From an uncultured Saprospiraceae bacterium (GTDB lineage Bacteria > Bacteroidota > Bacteroidia > Chitinophagales > Saprospiraceae): 43,698 nucleotides of DNA. Below the pieces are notes generated by a model that worked only from the letters and a program-made list of their open reading frames with translations, was not told the origin of the DNA and ran no database searches. The stretch is from positions 1 to 43,698 of the forward strand of contig CALDUB010000399.1 in the NCBI GenBank assembly GCA_937923465.1, written 5' to 3'. Below are positions 26,361 to 34,174 of the stretch, piece by piece (position 1 is the first letter of the stretch; each line of letters opens with the position of its first letter). Made by a program: the position numbers and the translations under genes.

Positions 26361-26615
26361 CTAAGTATTTTGATTATCAATTGTCTATTCAACAGTAATT
26401 CAAAATATAGCTATTATTTAAGTAAAATATGTATGGAAAGAGTTTTAGCAAATATATTACATTATTAACTAATATGAAAAAGATTGCGTTGTTAACATTT
26501 CACTTCCACAAAAAAAATATGGGAATTGCAAAATGTTAATGAAAATATACAAAAATGGCAGGATAAACACTTTTCAGTTTTACCCTGCCATTTTCATTTG
26601 TGCTCCTGATTTTTT
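26361..26615. other. AT-rich intergenic stretch
   Basis: Apart from the terminator at its end, I see no gene here. A 21-codon frame at 26474-26539 (MKKIALLTFHFHKKNMGIAK and one Cys) could be a chance ORF or the stump of a larger gene. Confidence 0.5.
26552..26594 (-). terminator. Terminator of the DUF420 gene
   Basis: AAAATGGCAGG (26552-26562) and CCTGCCATTTT (26584-26594) form a perfect 11-bp stem. Read on the minus strand it ends in a T-run and follows the stop codon at 26616. Confidence 0.88.
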
Positions 26616-27224
26616 CTAGTGTGCGTAATACGGCACTAACATTAAGTAACAGATTGGTCCTGTAATAGCAACATACAACCAAACAGGAAAAACCCAACGC
26701 GCCATTTTACGGTGTTTAGCGAATTGATTAGTATAAGCACGAATGAAAGTAAATAAGATGAAAGGAAAGCTCACAGCCGCCGCAACGATGTGTGTCAGCA
26801 GTAAAACGAGATAAACATTACGAATACCACCCGCAGCCGCTTTTTCTACCTCATCTACAATTCCGTCGTGATTGATATCTCCAAATTTGGTATCTGTATT
26901 TGTAAAGTGGTAAATAACATACGAGCCAAGAAACAATACAGAAAGAATAAAGGCTACAAAAATAGCTTTTCTGTGAGCTTCTATATTTTTCTTTTTTACA
27001 AAGTAAAGTGCCGCGATTAAGACAACAGCCATTAAAGCGTTTACCGTCGCATGAAAAGGCGGTAAGAAGCTAAAATCAATATCTGTAGCTATTTTATATT
27101 CAGGACGACGCATCAACCCTACCAAACCCAAGACGACTACCGTTAAAATCCATGCAACGATATTCATTTTTTTAGCCAAAGCCAAATTTGGTTCTTTTTG
27201 CAAATACTCTTTATAATCTGACAT
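26616..27224 (-). CDS. DUF420 membrane protein with an inserted EF-hand loop
   Basis: This 202 aa protein has five predicted membrane helices (about 21-38, 57-76, 88-107, 136-161, 177-197). The His pattern of DUF420 is present: H58 in FHATVNAL, H84 in EAHRKAIF, H106 in YHFT, H145 in LLLTHI and H171 in KHRKMARW. The family includes the cytochrome-oxidase assembly factor CtaM of Bacillus/Staphylococcus and is common near haem-copper oxidase genes in Bacteroidota. Between helices 3 and 4, residues 116-127 read DINHDGIVDEVE, a textbook EF-hand calcium loop (D1, N3, D5, G6, hydrophobic 8, D9, E12). No oxidase genes are in this window. Confidence 0.88.
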   Translation of the reverse strand: MSDYKEYLQKEPNLALAKKMNIVAWILTVVVLGLVGLMRRPEYKIATDIDFSFLPPFHATVNALMAVVLIAALYFVKKKNIEAHRKAIFVAFILSVLFLGSYVIYHFTNTDTKFGDINHDGIVDEVEKAAAGGIRNVYLVLLLTHIVAAAVSFPFILFTFIRAYTNQFAKHRKMARWVFPVWLYVAITGPICYLMLVPYYAH

Positions 27225-27289
27225 CTCTTTTTAGATTTTGAGTGAACCCTATTAAGGGCAAAATTTTTAATGCGCTAGTTTAACAGAAA

Positions 27290-27319
27290 AGCCGCAATTT
27301 CGTTGACGAAATTGCGGCT
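27290..27319 (-). terminator. Terminator of the lipoprotein gene
   Basis: AGCCGCAATTTCG (27290-27302) and CGAAATTGCGGCT (27307-27319) form a perfect 13-bp stem with a TTGA loop. On the minus strand a short T-run follows. It lies after the stop codon at 27371. Confidence 0.9.
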
Positions 27320-27370
27320 CAAAGATGCGCTCTTTTTATTTTTTAATGAAAACCTATGCTCTTTTTTACT

Positions 27371-28141
27371 CTAAAAAGACTTTCCTGCCCAATCAAAAAG
27401 GGCAACTTCCATATCTTCATTTTCTGAACGAAAGTCAGCAATCAAATTTTCTAAAACATCATCTGTTCCTTCGTACTCAAAAACGAATAGAGAATTAAAT
27501 CTTTCTGTCGGTAGATTATCCATTTCAGTCACTTCAGCACCTGCTCCTTTAAACCAACCGTAGTAACCTTCTTCTAAGGTAGTCGCTGAAGCATTTGTGC
27601 CTAAATCAGAAATAAAATCTACTGCCATTTCTTCGTTACTCTCGCTATGATTAACATATCCCCAAATAGTATTGCGAGGAATACGCAATAGTGTTTTCTC
27701 AGGAAATTCAAAACCTGATGCCTCAACAAAACTCACAATGTATCGGTCTCCTAAAACATTCAAGATGCCATCGCTCTCTACCTCTCCTCTCAAATCAATT
27801 TTAAATCGATAATCGATAGTAGCCAAATCCCCAGTACTTATACTAGCAGTAGCGGGAGCGCTACCTGTGATACATTCTTCGGGAGTTATCAAATCAAGAA
27901 AAGAAAGAGTAACCTTGGTGGCTGATCTATTAAAATTAAAATCAATGCCTGTATCCAAGCATTCTTGATCATTTATTGTCTTTACTTTAAATAGCAACGT
28001 ACCTCCTGTTAGTGACAAATCTTCTTTCATATCTATCACAAAATCAGTATTCACATTAAACTGCGTATCTGGTTCATCTTTAGAACAACTCGTTCCTATA
28101 AGCAGTAAAATAGAAAATAGAAAGAGTAAAATTTGCTTCAT
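27371..28141 (-). CDS. Hypothetical lipoprotein
   Basis: This 256 aa protein starts with a lipoprotein signal peptide (MKQILLFLFSILLLIGTSC, lipidated Cys at 19) followed by SKDEPD, an acidic start that may favour surface export. The remainder is acidic with alternating beta-type strands; two or three further Cys lie in the first half (QECLDTG, ECITGS). No catalytic motif or known domain is recognised. It has its own terminator and no partner gene on the same strand upstream, so it appears monocistronic. Confidence 0.75.
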   Translation of the reverse strand: MKQILLFLFSILLLIGTSCSKDEPDTQFNVNTDFVIDMKEDLSLTGGTLLFKVKTINDQECLDTGIDFNFNRSATKVTLSFLDLITPEECITGSAPATASISTGDLATIDYRFKIDLRGEVESDGILNVLGDRYIVSFVEASGFEFPEKTLLRIPRNTIWGYVNHSESNEEMAVDFISDLGTNASATTLEEGYYGWFKGAGAEVTEMDNLPTERFNSLFVFEYEGTDDVLENLIADFRSENEDMEVALFDWAGKSF

Positions 28142-28584
28142 GAGTATATTATTAATTTTTTATTTTTGAATGTAGGAGTTTATATACTAGACATCTTGAA
28201 TATAGAATAAAATTATTCTAACAAAATATAGAAAGAAGGTGAAGGGAATAGTAGGTAAAAATAGTAGACATCAATTGAACGCAAATAGATAAAAAGTGCT
28301 GCCAACGAATCAATAAAATGTTTTACAAATATAAAAAAAATCACACTGCTACGTCCAAAAATCTTATTGGAAGATGTAGTTTGTCTTAATAAATACGGAA
28401 TTCGTCCATGTTTATCTCTCGTTTGAATGATATTTCCGTTTTTGAGCAACCAAATAAATAAAGCGACTGTCTTTTAAAATAGATTCTAACTAGAGACCTT
28501 GTAATAAAAGACTTTTTAGTAAGTTTAGTTCACACCTAAGTCAGAGCTATTCGCATCTACTATGAAAAATATCACCAACACCAA
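28142..28584. other. 443-bp intergenic region, no gene recognised
   Basis: This divergent spacer between the lipoprotein and the ABC cluster is AT-rich. Open frames here (78 codons minus strand at 28213-28449; about 43 codons plus strand ending at a TGA near 28430, containing RPKILLEDVVCLNKYGIRP) have no recognisable family. They may be chance or a gene remnant. No clear TAnnTTTG box was found. Confidence 0.4.
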
Positions 28585-29250
28585 ATGATACAACTTAACG
28601 AAATTCGCAAGTCTTACAATACTGAGTTCACCTCTCTTGAAGTCCTCAAAGGCATCGATTTAACAATCAATGAGGGTGAATTTGTTTCCATCATGGGCAG
28701 TTCTGGCTCTGGAAAATCAACGCTACTCAATATTCTCGGCATTTTAGATGAATATGATAGTGGTGAATATTTATTGGACGGTAGACTTATTAAAAATCTT
28801 ACTCAAACGCAAGCCGCACAATACCGAAATAAATTCCTAGGCTTCGTTTTTCAATCTTTCAACTTATTGAGTTTTAAGATGGCTTGGGAAAATGTAGCCC
28901 TTCCACTCTATTATCAAAAAGTAGATAGAGCTATTCGCAAAGAACGCGCGATTGAATACCTCGATAAGGTTGGACTAAAAGACTGGGCAAACCACTATCC
29001 AAATCAAATGTCTGGTGGTCAACAACAACGTGTTGCCATTGCCCGTGCCCTCATCACAGAGCCTCGAGTCATCCTAGCTGATGAACCTACAGGGGCACTC
29101 GATACGCAAACCAGCTATGATGTAATGAATATCTTTAAAGAAGTACATGAACAAGGCATGACGGTTATTATCGTTACACACGAGGAAGATATTTCGGCAA
29201 AGACCCAACGTGTCATTCGTTTACAAGACGGAGATATTATTAGCAGTTAA
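28585..29250 (+). CDS. MacB/LolD-type ABC ATPase
   Basis: This 221 aa stand-alone nucleotide-binding subunit belongs to the MacB/LolD group. Walker A is MGSSGSGKSTLLN (near 40-50), followed by the LGFVFQSFNLL Q-loop, signature MSGGQQQRVAIARAL, Walker B VILADEPTGALD and H-loop VTHEED. Members energise FtsX/MacB-fold permeases that work mechanically from the periplasmic side. Two such permeases and a HlyD adaptor follow on the same strand, so a MacAB-like export complex is likely, with the ATPase shared by both permeases. No outer-membrane TolC gene is in the window. Confidence 0.95.
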   Translation: MIQLNEIRKSYNTEFTSLEVLKGIDLTINEGEFVSIMGSSGSGKSTLLNILGILDEYDSGEYLLDGRLIKNLTQTQAAQYRNKFLGFVFQSFNLLSFKMAWENVALPLYYQKVDRAIRKERAIEYLDKVGLKDWANHYPNQMSGGQQQRVAIARALITEPRVILADEPTGALDTQTSYDVMNIFKEVHEQGMTVIIVTHEEDISAKTQRVIRLQDGDIISS

Positions 29251-29307
29251 GGGTTGGTATCTTTATAAGATTTCAAACTAGATGTTTTACCATTAGATAT
29301 TGACAAG

Positions 29308-30555
29308 ATGAAAATTGATTACGATAAATGGGAGGAAATATTTGAGTCATTAGGGCGGCATAAGTTGCGTACCTTTTTGACGGCACTCGCTGTCTGGTGG
29401 GGTATTTTCATGCTTGTGCTCTTAGTGGGTCTGAGTAATGGGCTGAGAAATAGTTTTGAAAGAGACTTTAGCAAAGGGGCAAAAAACGCTCTATTTATGT
29501 GGGGTGACCGCACTTCTATGCCCTATAATGGACTCAAGCCAGGGCGTGAGGTAGATTTTGACATGCGCGATTATGAAACGCTCATAAACGATACGGAAGG
29601 AGTACAAATAGTAAGTGGTCGTTTCAATTTTTGGGGCGACTATTCTGTCACACGTAACAATAAATCCTTTAGCTACAATGTACAGGCCGTTCACCCTTCT
29701 ATCAAAAAAATTCAATTCACAAAATTAGACAAAGGACGTTTCATCAACAATAATGACATTGATAATACGCGTAAATCAATAGTCGTTGGTCATCAAGTTA
29801 TTGCTGATTTATTTGAAGAAGATGAAGAACCTATTGGTGAATTTATAAAAATAAAAGGCACTGAATACATGATTGTCGGCGTCTCCGAAAAAGGAGAACG
29901 AGACTGGGAAAATCGAAATATTTTTCTACCTATCTCTACCGCTCAGCGCATTCATGCAGGACGGGACCGCGTCCACTCTTTTGCCCTCACAGTAGACGCT
30001 ACAACAATTGAAGAAGTAGAAGCAATAGAAGCTACTATTCGTTCAAAAATGGCAACTAATCATCAGTTTGACCCCGAAGACACACAAGCTATCGGCATGT
30101 GGAATAAACTAGAAAGATATCAAGAATTTCAGATGATTTTCTCTGGAATGAAAGGTTTTACTTGGTTTGTCGGCATCGGTAGTATTATTGCTGGAATGAT
30201 TGGAGTTTCGAATATCATGTTGATTGTCGTCAAAGACCGTACGCGTGAAATTGGTGTGCGAAAAGCACTCGGAGCTACGCCGCGCAACATCATTAGTATG
30301 ATTGTGACAGAGGCTGTTTTCTTAACGAGTATTGCAGGTTATCTAGGTTTATTAATGGGCTTTGGACTCATTTATACTTTGAGTTATATTCAGAAAACAC
30401 AAAATATAGATTTGGATTTTTTTTATAATCCAGAGGTGGATTTTGGGGCGGTTATGATTGCTTTGGTTGTACTGATTATTAGTGGGGCACTGTCAGGACT
30501 TATTCCTGCTATTCAGGCGGTTAAGATTAATCCTGTGGTGGCGATGAAGAGTTAG
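29308..30555 (+). CDS. MacB-type ABC permease, first copy
   Basis: This 415 aa protein has the MacB layout: one N-terminal helix (LTALAVWWGIFMLVLLVGLSNGL), a periplasmic domain of about 240 residues, then three C-terminal helices in the FtsX-like domain. The FtsX signature follows the second helix: VKDRTREIGVRKALGATPRN. The start follows the ATPase gene after 57 bp. It is a clear paralogue of the permease at 31213, with the same N-terminal layout and the same RTxEIGVRKALGATPxxIISMI motif, so the two may form a heterodimer. The stop codon lies inside the first unit of a heptad array. Confidence 0.93.
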   Translation: MKIDYDKWEEIFESLGRHKLRTFLTALAVWWGIFMLVLLVGLSNGLRNSFERDFSKGAKNALFMWGDRTSMPYNGLKPGREVDFDMRDYETLINDTEGVQIVSGRFNFWGDYSVTRNNKSFSYNVQAVHPSIKKIQFTKLDKGRFINNNDIDNTRKSIVVGHQVIADLFEEDEEPIGEFIKIKGTEYMIVGVSEKGERDWENRNIFLPISTAQRIHAGRDRVHSFALTVDATTIEEVEAIEATIRSKMATNHQFDPEDTQAIGMWNKLERYQEFQMIFSGMKGFTWFVGIGSIIAGMIGVSNIMLIVVKDRTREIGVRKALGATPRNIISMIVTEAVFLTSIAGYLGLLMGFGLIYTLSYIQKTQNIDLDFFYNPEVDFGAVMIALVVLIISGALSGLIPAIQAVKINPVVAMKS

Positions 30556-30732
30556 AAATGAATAATGTCAATTGTATAATGTATAATCTTTAGATGCGCC
30601 ATTTAAGTTGAATTTTTCATAAAAATCTATTTACGTTTTTCAAATAAAAAAAGGATATTAAAGCAAGAAAATTAAGGATTAGAAGAACTAGCGAAATTAG
30701 ATACTACACATTCATCATTATACATTGATAAC
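30553..30732 (+). repeat. Paired heptad arrays between permease 1 and the four-helix-bundle gene
   Basis: Right after, and overlapping, the permease stop codon are 7-bp words in one orientation: GAATAAT at 30560, GTCAATT at 30567, GTATAAT at 30574 and 30581. Just before the next ATG are words in the opposite sense: CATTCAT at 30709, CATTATA at 30716, CATTGAT at 30723, then AAC and the ATG at 30733. GTATAAT and CATTATA are near inverted copies. The core between them is AT-rich. Confidence 0.75.
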
Positions 30733-31137
30733 ATGGCTGAAAGAGACTTAAAAAAGAGGACCAAAACATTTGCACATCGCTGTGTTAAATTGGCTATTTC
30801 TCTTCCAAATACTAAACTCGGTTCACATGTAAAAGGTCAACTCATTCGGTCTGCTACTTCTGTTGCGGCAAATTATAGGGCAACTTGTTTAGCTCAAACA
30901 CCAAAGGCATTTATTGCTAAAATTAGCATTCCTATTGAGGAAGCTGACGAAAGTTATTTTTGGATAGAATTTGCAATTGATGAAAAAATGCTGCCTAAAG
31001 AAAAATGTCAACCATTACTCAAAGAAGCAGGAGAGATTACAGCAATTCTCATTGCATCAAGAAAGACATCTCAAAAAAACTTGAAGCAAAATGAAGATGA
31101 AAGAAAAAGTGGAAATGATAAAAAAAAGAACAAGTAG
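30733..31137 (+). CDS. Four-helix-bundle protein (S23/intervening-sequence family)
   Basis: This 134 aa protein matches the S23 or '23S rRNA-intervening sequence' four-helix-bundle family. Visible are FAHRCVKLAISLPNT, GSHVKGQLIRSATSVAANYR (the best-conserved helix), FIAKISIPIEEADESYFW and a C-terminal helix LLKEAGEITAILIASRK. A Lys-rich tail follows. Members are stand-alone in many Bacteroidota or sit inside 23S rRNA genes, and diversity-generating retroelements use a related Avd protein; no reverse transcriptase or rRNA is present here. The biochemical role of stand-alone members is not known. It interrupts an ABC operon, with heptad arrays on both sides, so it may be a mobile insertion. Confidence 0.88.
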   Translation: MAERDLKKRTKTFAHRCVKLAISLPNTKLGSHVKGQLIRSATSVAANYRATCLAQTPKAFIAKISIPIEEADESYFWIEFAIDEKMLPKEKCQPLLKEAGEITAILIASRKTSQKNLKQNEDERKSGNDKKKNK

Positions 31138-31148
31138 ATGTTCATAAA

Positions 31149-31212
31149 GAATCAAGAATTAACGATAAGGGAGTATTAGACATTATACATTCAACATTAT
31201 ACATTCAAAACC
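31149..31212 (+). repeat. Heptad arrays between the four-helix-bundle gene and permease 2
   Basis: On the right, CATTATA at 31181 and 31195 alternates with CATTCAA at 31188 and 31202, followed by AACC and the ATG at 31213. On the left, looser words AAGAATC and AAGAATT (31148-31162) follow the upstream stop codon. Array words match those before the four-helix-bundle gene (CATTATA). Confidence 0.75.
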
Positions 31213-32457
31213 ATGTTTGACAAAGACAAGTGGCAAGAAATATTCGATACCATTCGCAAACATAAATTGCGGACTTTGCTAACGGCACTTGGTGTTTGGT
31301 GGGGCATATTTATGCTCATTGTACTCATGGGTGCAGGTACAGGTTTGCAAAATGGGGTCTTTTCTATGTTTGGTAGTCATGCGCGCAACTCCATGTATAT
31401 GTGGACGCAACCGACGACTATGGCATATAAAGGTTTTCAGCCTGGACGCGACCCAGACCTTACGATAGCAGATATGAATGCCATCCGTAGTAACTTTGGA
31501 GAAGCTATCAAAGATATTGCGCCACGGATGTGGGTACCTTCGGGAGAGATAAAACGAGGTAAAAAAAGTGGTTCATTTGATGTGCGTGGAGACGGTCCAG
31601 ACTTCATTAATATTCAGGCGATGAACTTGACCAATGGTCGTTTTATCAATCCAAAAGATGTAGAGGATACAAGAAAAATCTGTGTGATAGGTAAAAGAGT
31701 AAAAGAAGTCTTGTTTGAGGATGAAGAAGCCATTGGAGAGTATTTAACTATGGCAGGTTCGGAATATTTGGTGGTTGGAGAGGTTGCTTCGGACCGTTCT
31801 AATGAGAACCAAGCACAACAAGACAATCAAACTATTCATATTCCGATTACGACGGCACAGCGCGTCAGGAATCGTCCTAATGCAGTCAACTGGTTTGGGG
31901 CGTCTATCAATGAACCTTATAGTGTTTATGATTATGAAGAAAAAATCGCGGCGTTGATTAGAGAGCGACATAATATACATCCTGATGATGAACGCGCTAT
32001 TGGTTCGGAAAATGTGGCAGAGGAATTTGATAATATTAGCGGTTTATTTACAGGTATTAGAGTCATTATTTGGGTGGTTGGGATAGGCTCTCTTTTGGCG
32101 GGAATCATTGGGGTGAGTAATATCATGTTGATTATTGTCAAAGAAAGAACCAAAGAAATCGGCGTCCGAAAAGCCCTCGGAGCGACACCAAAAGATATTA
32201 TCAGTATGATTTTATTAGAAAGCGTTTTCATCACGACTTTCGCGGGATATATAGGTTTAATTTCAAGCGTGGGCGCCGTCTGGCTGCTCAAAATCGCAGT
32301 AGGAGAAAATGTCCCGATGTTTTCTAATCCTCAAATAAACATGAGTGTTGGCATTGGCGCTTTAGTTTTATTGACCATTGCTGGCGCCATTGCAGGTTTG
32401 ATACCTGCCTTGAATGCAGCAAATATTCCACCTGTGGTGGCGCTTAGAGATGAATGA
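31213..32457 (+). CDS. MacB-type ABC permease, second copy
   Basis: This 414 aa permease has the same design as the one at 29308: N-terminal helix LTALGVWWGIFMLIVLMGAG, a large periplasmic domain, then three helices with VKERTKEIGVRKALGATPKD between the first two. The N-terminal motif RKHKLRTLLTALGVWWG nearly repeats RHKLRTFLTALAVWWG of the first copy, while the periplasmic domains differ much more, as expected if they contact different substrates or halves of one complex. It should work with the ATPase at 28585 and the adaptor at 32704. Confidence 0.93.
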   Translation: MFDKDKWQEIFDTIRKHKLRTLLTALGVWWGIFMLIVLMGAGTGLQNGVFSMFGSHARNSMYMWTQPTTMAYKGFQPGRDPDLTIADMNAIRSNFGEAIKDIAPRMWVPSGEIKRGKKSGSFDVRGDGPDFINIQAMNLTNGRFINPKDVEDTRKICVIGKRVKEVLFEDEEAIGEYLTMAGSEYLVVGEVASDRSNENQAQQDNQTIHIPITTAQRVRNRPNAVNWFGASINEPYSVYDYEEKIAALIRERHNIHPDDERAIGSENVAEEFDNISGLFTGIRVIIWVVGIGSLLAGIIGVSNIMLIIVKERTKEIGVRKALGATPKDIISMILLESVFITTFAGYIGLISSVGAVWLLKIAVGENVPMFSNPQINMSVGIGALVLLTIAGAIAGLIPALNAANIPPVVALRDE

Positions 32458-32460
32458 TAA

Positions 32461-32608
32461 TTGGACTTTGGACGAAAGACATTAGACAAGTAATACCAAA
32501 TTCAGTAAAATAACTTATTTATATTACTGAATTTCAAATTAAAACGATTAACAATATTTCATACTTGTTTAAATCTAACGTCTAATATCTTCTGTCCAAA
32601 GTCTAAAA
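32461..32608 (+). repeat. Inverted pair of heptad arrays between permease 2 and the adaptor gene
   Basis: The left array starts 3 nt after the permease stop codon: TTGGACT at 32461, TTGGACG at 32468, AAAGACA at 32475, TTAGACA at 32482. The right array reads in the opposite sense: TCTAACG at 32574, TCTAATA at 32581, TCTTCTG at 32588, TCCAAAG at 32595. The segments 32464-32487 and 32580-32603 are inverted copies with about four mismatches in 24. The same words occur ahead of glnS at 2283-2324. The core of about 90 bp is AT-rich. Confidence 0.8.
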
Positions 32609-32616
32609 TGATAAAT

Positions 32617-32651
32617 AGCTTTAAAGGGTTCAAACTGTACCCTTTAAAGCT
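32617..32651 (+). promoter_or_regulatory. Perfect 13-bp hairpin in the leader of the adaptor gene
   Basis: AGCTTTAAAGGGT (32617-32629) and ACCCTTTAAAGCT (32639-32651) are perfect complements around a 9-nt loop. No T-run follows, so it is not an ordinary terminator. It lies 52 nt before the adaptor ATG and could adjust adaptor translation or mRNA stability relative to the permeases. Confidence 0.7.
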
Positions 32652-32703
32652 CCAGTAATAAAAAACCATTCGAAAAATTCAAAACCAATTAAACTTAACT
32701 GTT

Positions 32704-33936
32704 ATGAACAAAGGTTGCGGCATAGCCGGCGGTGTAATTCTCTTTATTCTTTCCCTCGGATTGGGATATTATTTTTACACAGAAAGCGTCAAAGACCCAG
32801 AGGTTTATGAGTCTGAAAAACCAGTGATTGGCGATGTTATCAAAAAAACTGTGGCAACGGGCGCAGTCAAGCCTCGTAAGGAGATTATGGTCAAACCACA
32901 AGTTAGTGGCGTTGTAGAAGCGCTATATGTGGAGGCTGGTGAAATAGTAAAAAAGGGACAAAAACTAGCAAAAATTAAGCTTGTTCCTTCTCAACTTAAT
33001 ATCAACAATGCACAAAGCGGGGCAGAATTAGCTAAGATTCGTTTTGATGAATCAAAGCGAGAGTTAGAGCGACAGAAAGGAGTATTCACTAAAAAATTAG
33101 ACATTAGTGATGCGACTGCGAGCTATCAAAATGCGCAAAAAGAAGAAGGACGCCAGCGTCAATTATTGGCTGACGGCGTTATTTCTCAACAAGACTATGA
33201 CCGTCAGAAGTTAGATTTAGATTTGAAAAAGGCGCAATTTGAAAATGCAGAAATTTTGGCTGGAAATAATTTGCGTCAATTTGAAGCAGATGTTGATATT
33301 CGTCGTCAAGAGTATGATGCAGCAGTAAATAATCTACAACTTTTACGAGAAGGTGCTTCTAAGAAATCTAAACAAGTCGCCAATATAGTCACTTCGACAG
33401 TAGACGGGATGATTTTGGATGTACCTGTAGAAGAGGGAACCAGTGTCATTGAGCGTAATAACTTTAATGAAGGAACGACTATCGCTACGGTAGCAGATAT
33501 GAATTCTTTGATTTTTGAAGGAAAAGTAGACGAGAGTGATGTCGGAAAACTGAAAGAAGGTATGCCTTTGGTATTGACTGTTGGTGCGATTGAAGATGAG
33601 AAATTTGATGCAAACTTGGAATATATTTCGCCCAAAGGATTGGAAGAAGATGGCACTGTAAAATTTGAAGTTAGGGCTGCGATTAAACCACAGTCAAATG
33701 TTTTTTTACGTGCAGGTTATAGCGCAAATGCAGATATTATTCTTGACAAAAAAGAACAGGTTATTACTATCAAAGAGCGTGACCTTATTTTTGAAGAGGA
33801 TAAAACATTTGTAGAAGTTGAAACTGGAGAGCAAGAATACGAGAAACGAACGGTAACTACAGGCTTATCTAATGGAGTAACGATAGAAGTGACAGAAGGA
33901 CTGGATACAATGACTTTGGTAAAAGTTCAGAAGTAA
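32704..33936 (+). CDS. HlyD/MacA-type periplasmic adaptor
   Basis: This 410 aa protein is an efflux adaptor (membrane-fusion protein). An N-terminal anchor helix (GCGIAGGVILFILSLGLGYYF) is followed by the first half of the barrel-sandwich domain (VKPQVSGVVEALYVEAGEIV), a helical hairpin of about 120 residues (LAKIRFDESKRELERQKGVF ... ILAGNNLRQFEADVDIRRQE), the second half (VTSTVDGMILDVPVEEGTSV) and a beta-barrel with a membrane-proximal end. It would bridge the MacB-like permeases to an outer-membrane channel. It has its own leader hairpin but belongs to the same cluster. A terminator follows. Confidence 0.93.
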   Translation: MNKGCGIAGGVILFILSLGLGYYFYTESVKDPEVYESEKPVIGDVIKKTVATGAVKPRKEIMVKPQVSGVVEALYVEAGEIVKKGQKLAKIKLVPSQLNINNAQSGAELAKIRFDESKRELERQKGVFTKKLDISDATASYQNAQKEEGRQRQLLADGVISQQDYDRQKLDLDLKKAQFENAEILAGNNLRQFEADVDIRRQEYDAAVNNLQLLREGASKKSKQVANIVTSTVDGMILDVPVEEGTSVIERNNFNEGTTIATVADMNSLIFEGKVDESDVGKLKEGMPLVLTVGAIEDEKFDANLEYISPKGLEEDGTVKFEVRAAIKPQSNVFLRAGYSANADIILDKKEQVITIKERDLIFEEDKTFVEVETGEQEYEKRTVTTGLSNGVTIEVTEGLDTMTLVKVQK

Positions 33937-33968
33937 ATTTGCTACTCTTTCAATCTTACATTTAAGCA

Positions 33969-34003
33969 AAAAATGCCGATACGTCTCGTATCGGCATTTT
34001 TTT
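33969..34003 (+). terminator. Terminator of the MacAB-like cluster
   Basis: ATGCCGATACG (33973-33983) and CGTATCGGCAT (33987-33997) form a perfect 11-bp stem with a TCT loop and a following T-run. Confidence 0.95.
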
Positions 34004-34012
34004 GTTTAAACA

Positions 34013-34043
34013 TTTGCACTTTACAAACTATTTGTTAATTTTG
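34013..34043 (+). promoter_or_regulatory. Housekeeping-type promoter (-33 TTTG, -7 TAATTTTG)
   Basis: TTTG at 34013-34016, a 19-nt spacer and TAATTTTG at 34036-34043 fit the Bacteroidota consensus. It directs the zinc-ribbon gene at 34175 with a leader of about 125 nt that ends in a heptad array. Confidence 0.75.
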
Positions 34044-34137
34044 TCAAAGAATTTCAGCAAAAAGAGAACACATTTAAACCAATATCATCTTCTGACTTGA
34101 CGAACTATACAATTATTCATGTCCAAATCACGCATGA

Positions 34138-34174
34138 CTGTCAAGCGTCAACTGTCAACTATTAGAATAGCAGT
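34138..34174 (+). repeat. Heptad array before the zinc-ribbon gene
   Basis: CTGTCAA at 34138 and 34152 flanks GCGTCAA at 34145, followed by CTATTAG at 34159, ending 9 nt before the ATG at 34175. Confidence 0.7.

Noticed and set aside
26474-26539. 21-codon frame MKKIALLTFHF...
   Set aside because: The start resembles the beginning of larger enzymes, but the frame closes after 21 codons and nothing homologous follows. It is treated as chance or a remnant.
28213-28449. 78-codon minus-strand frame in the spacer before the MacAB-like cluster
   Set aside because: It has poor composition, no family resemblance and no promoter. A plus-strand fragment in the same place is equally unconvincing.
30553-31212. 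CRISPR-like array
   Set aside because: The units are only 7 bp, vary, have no unique spacers, and no cas genes are present.
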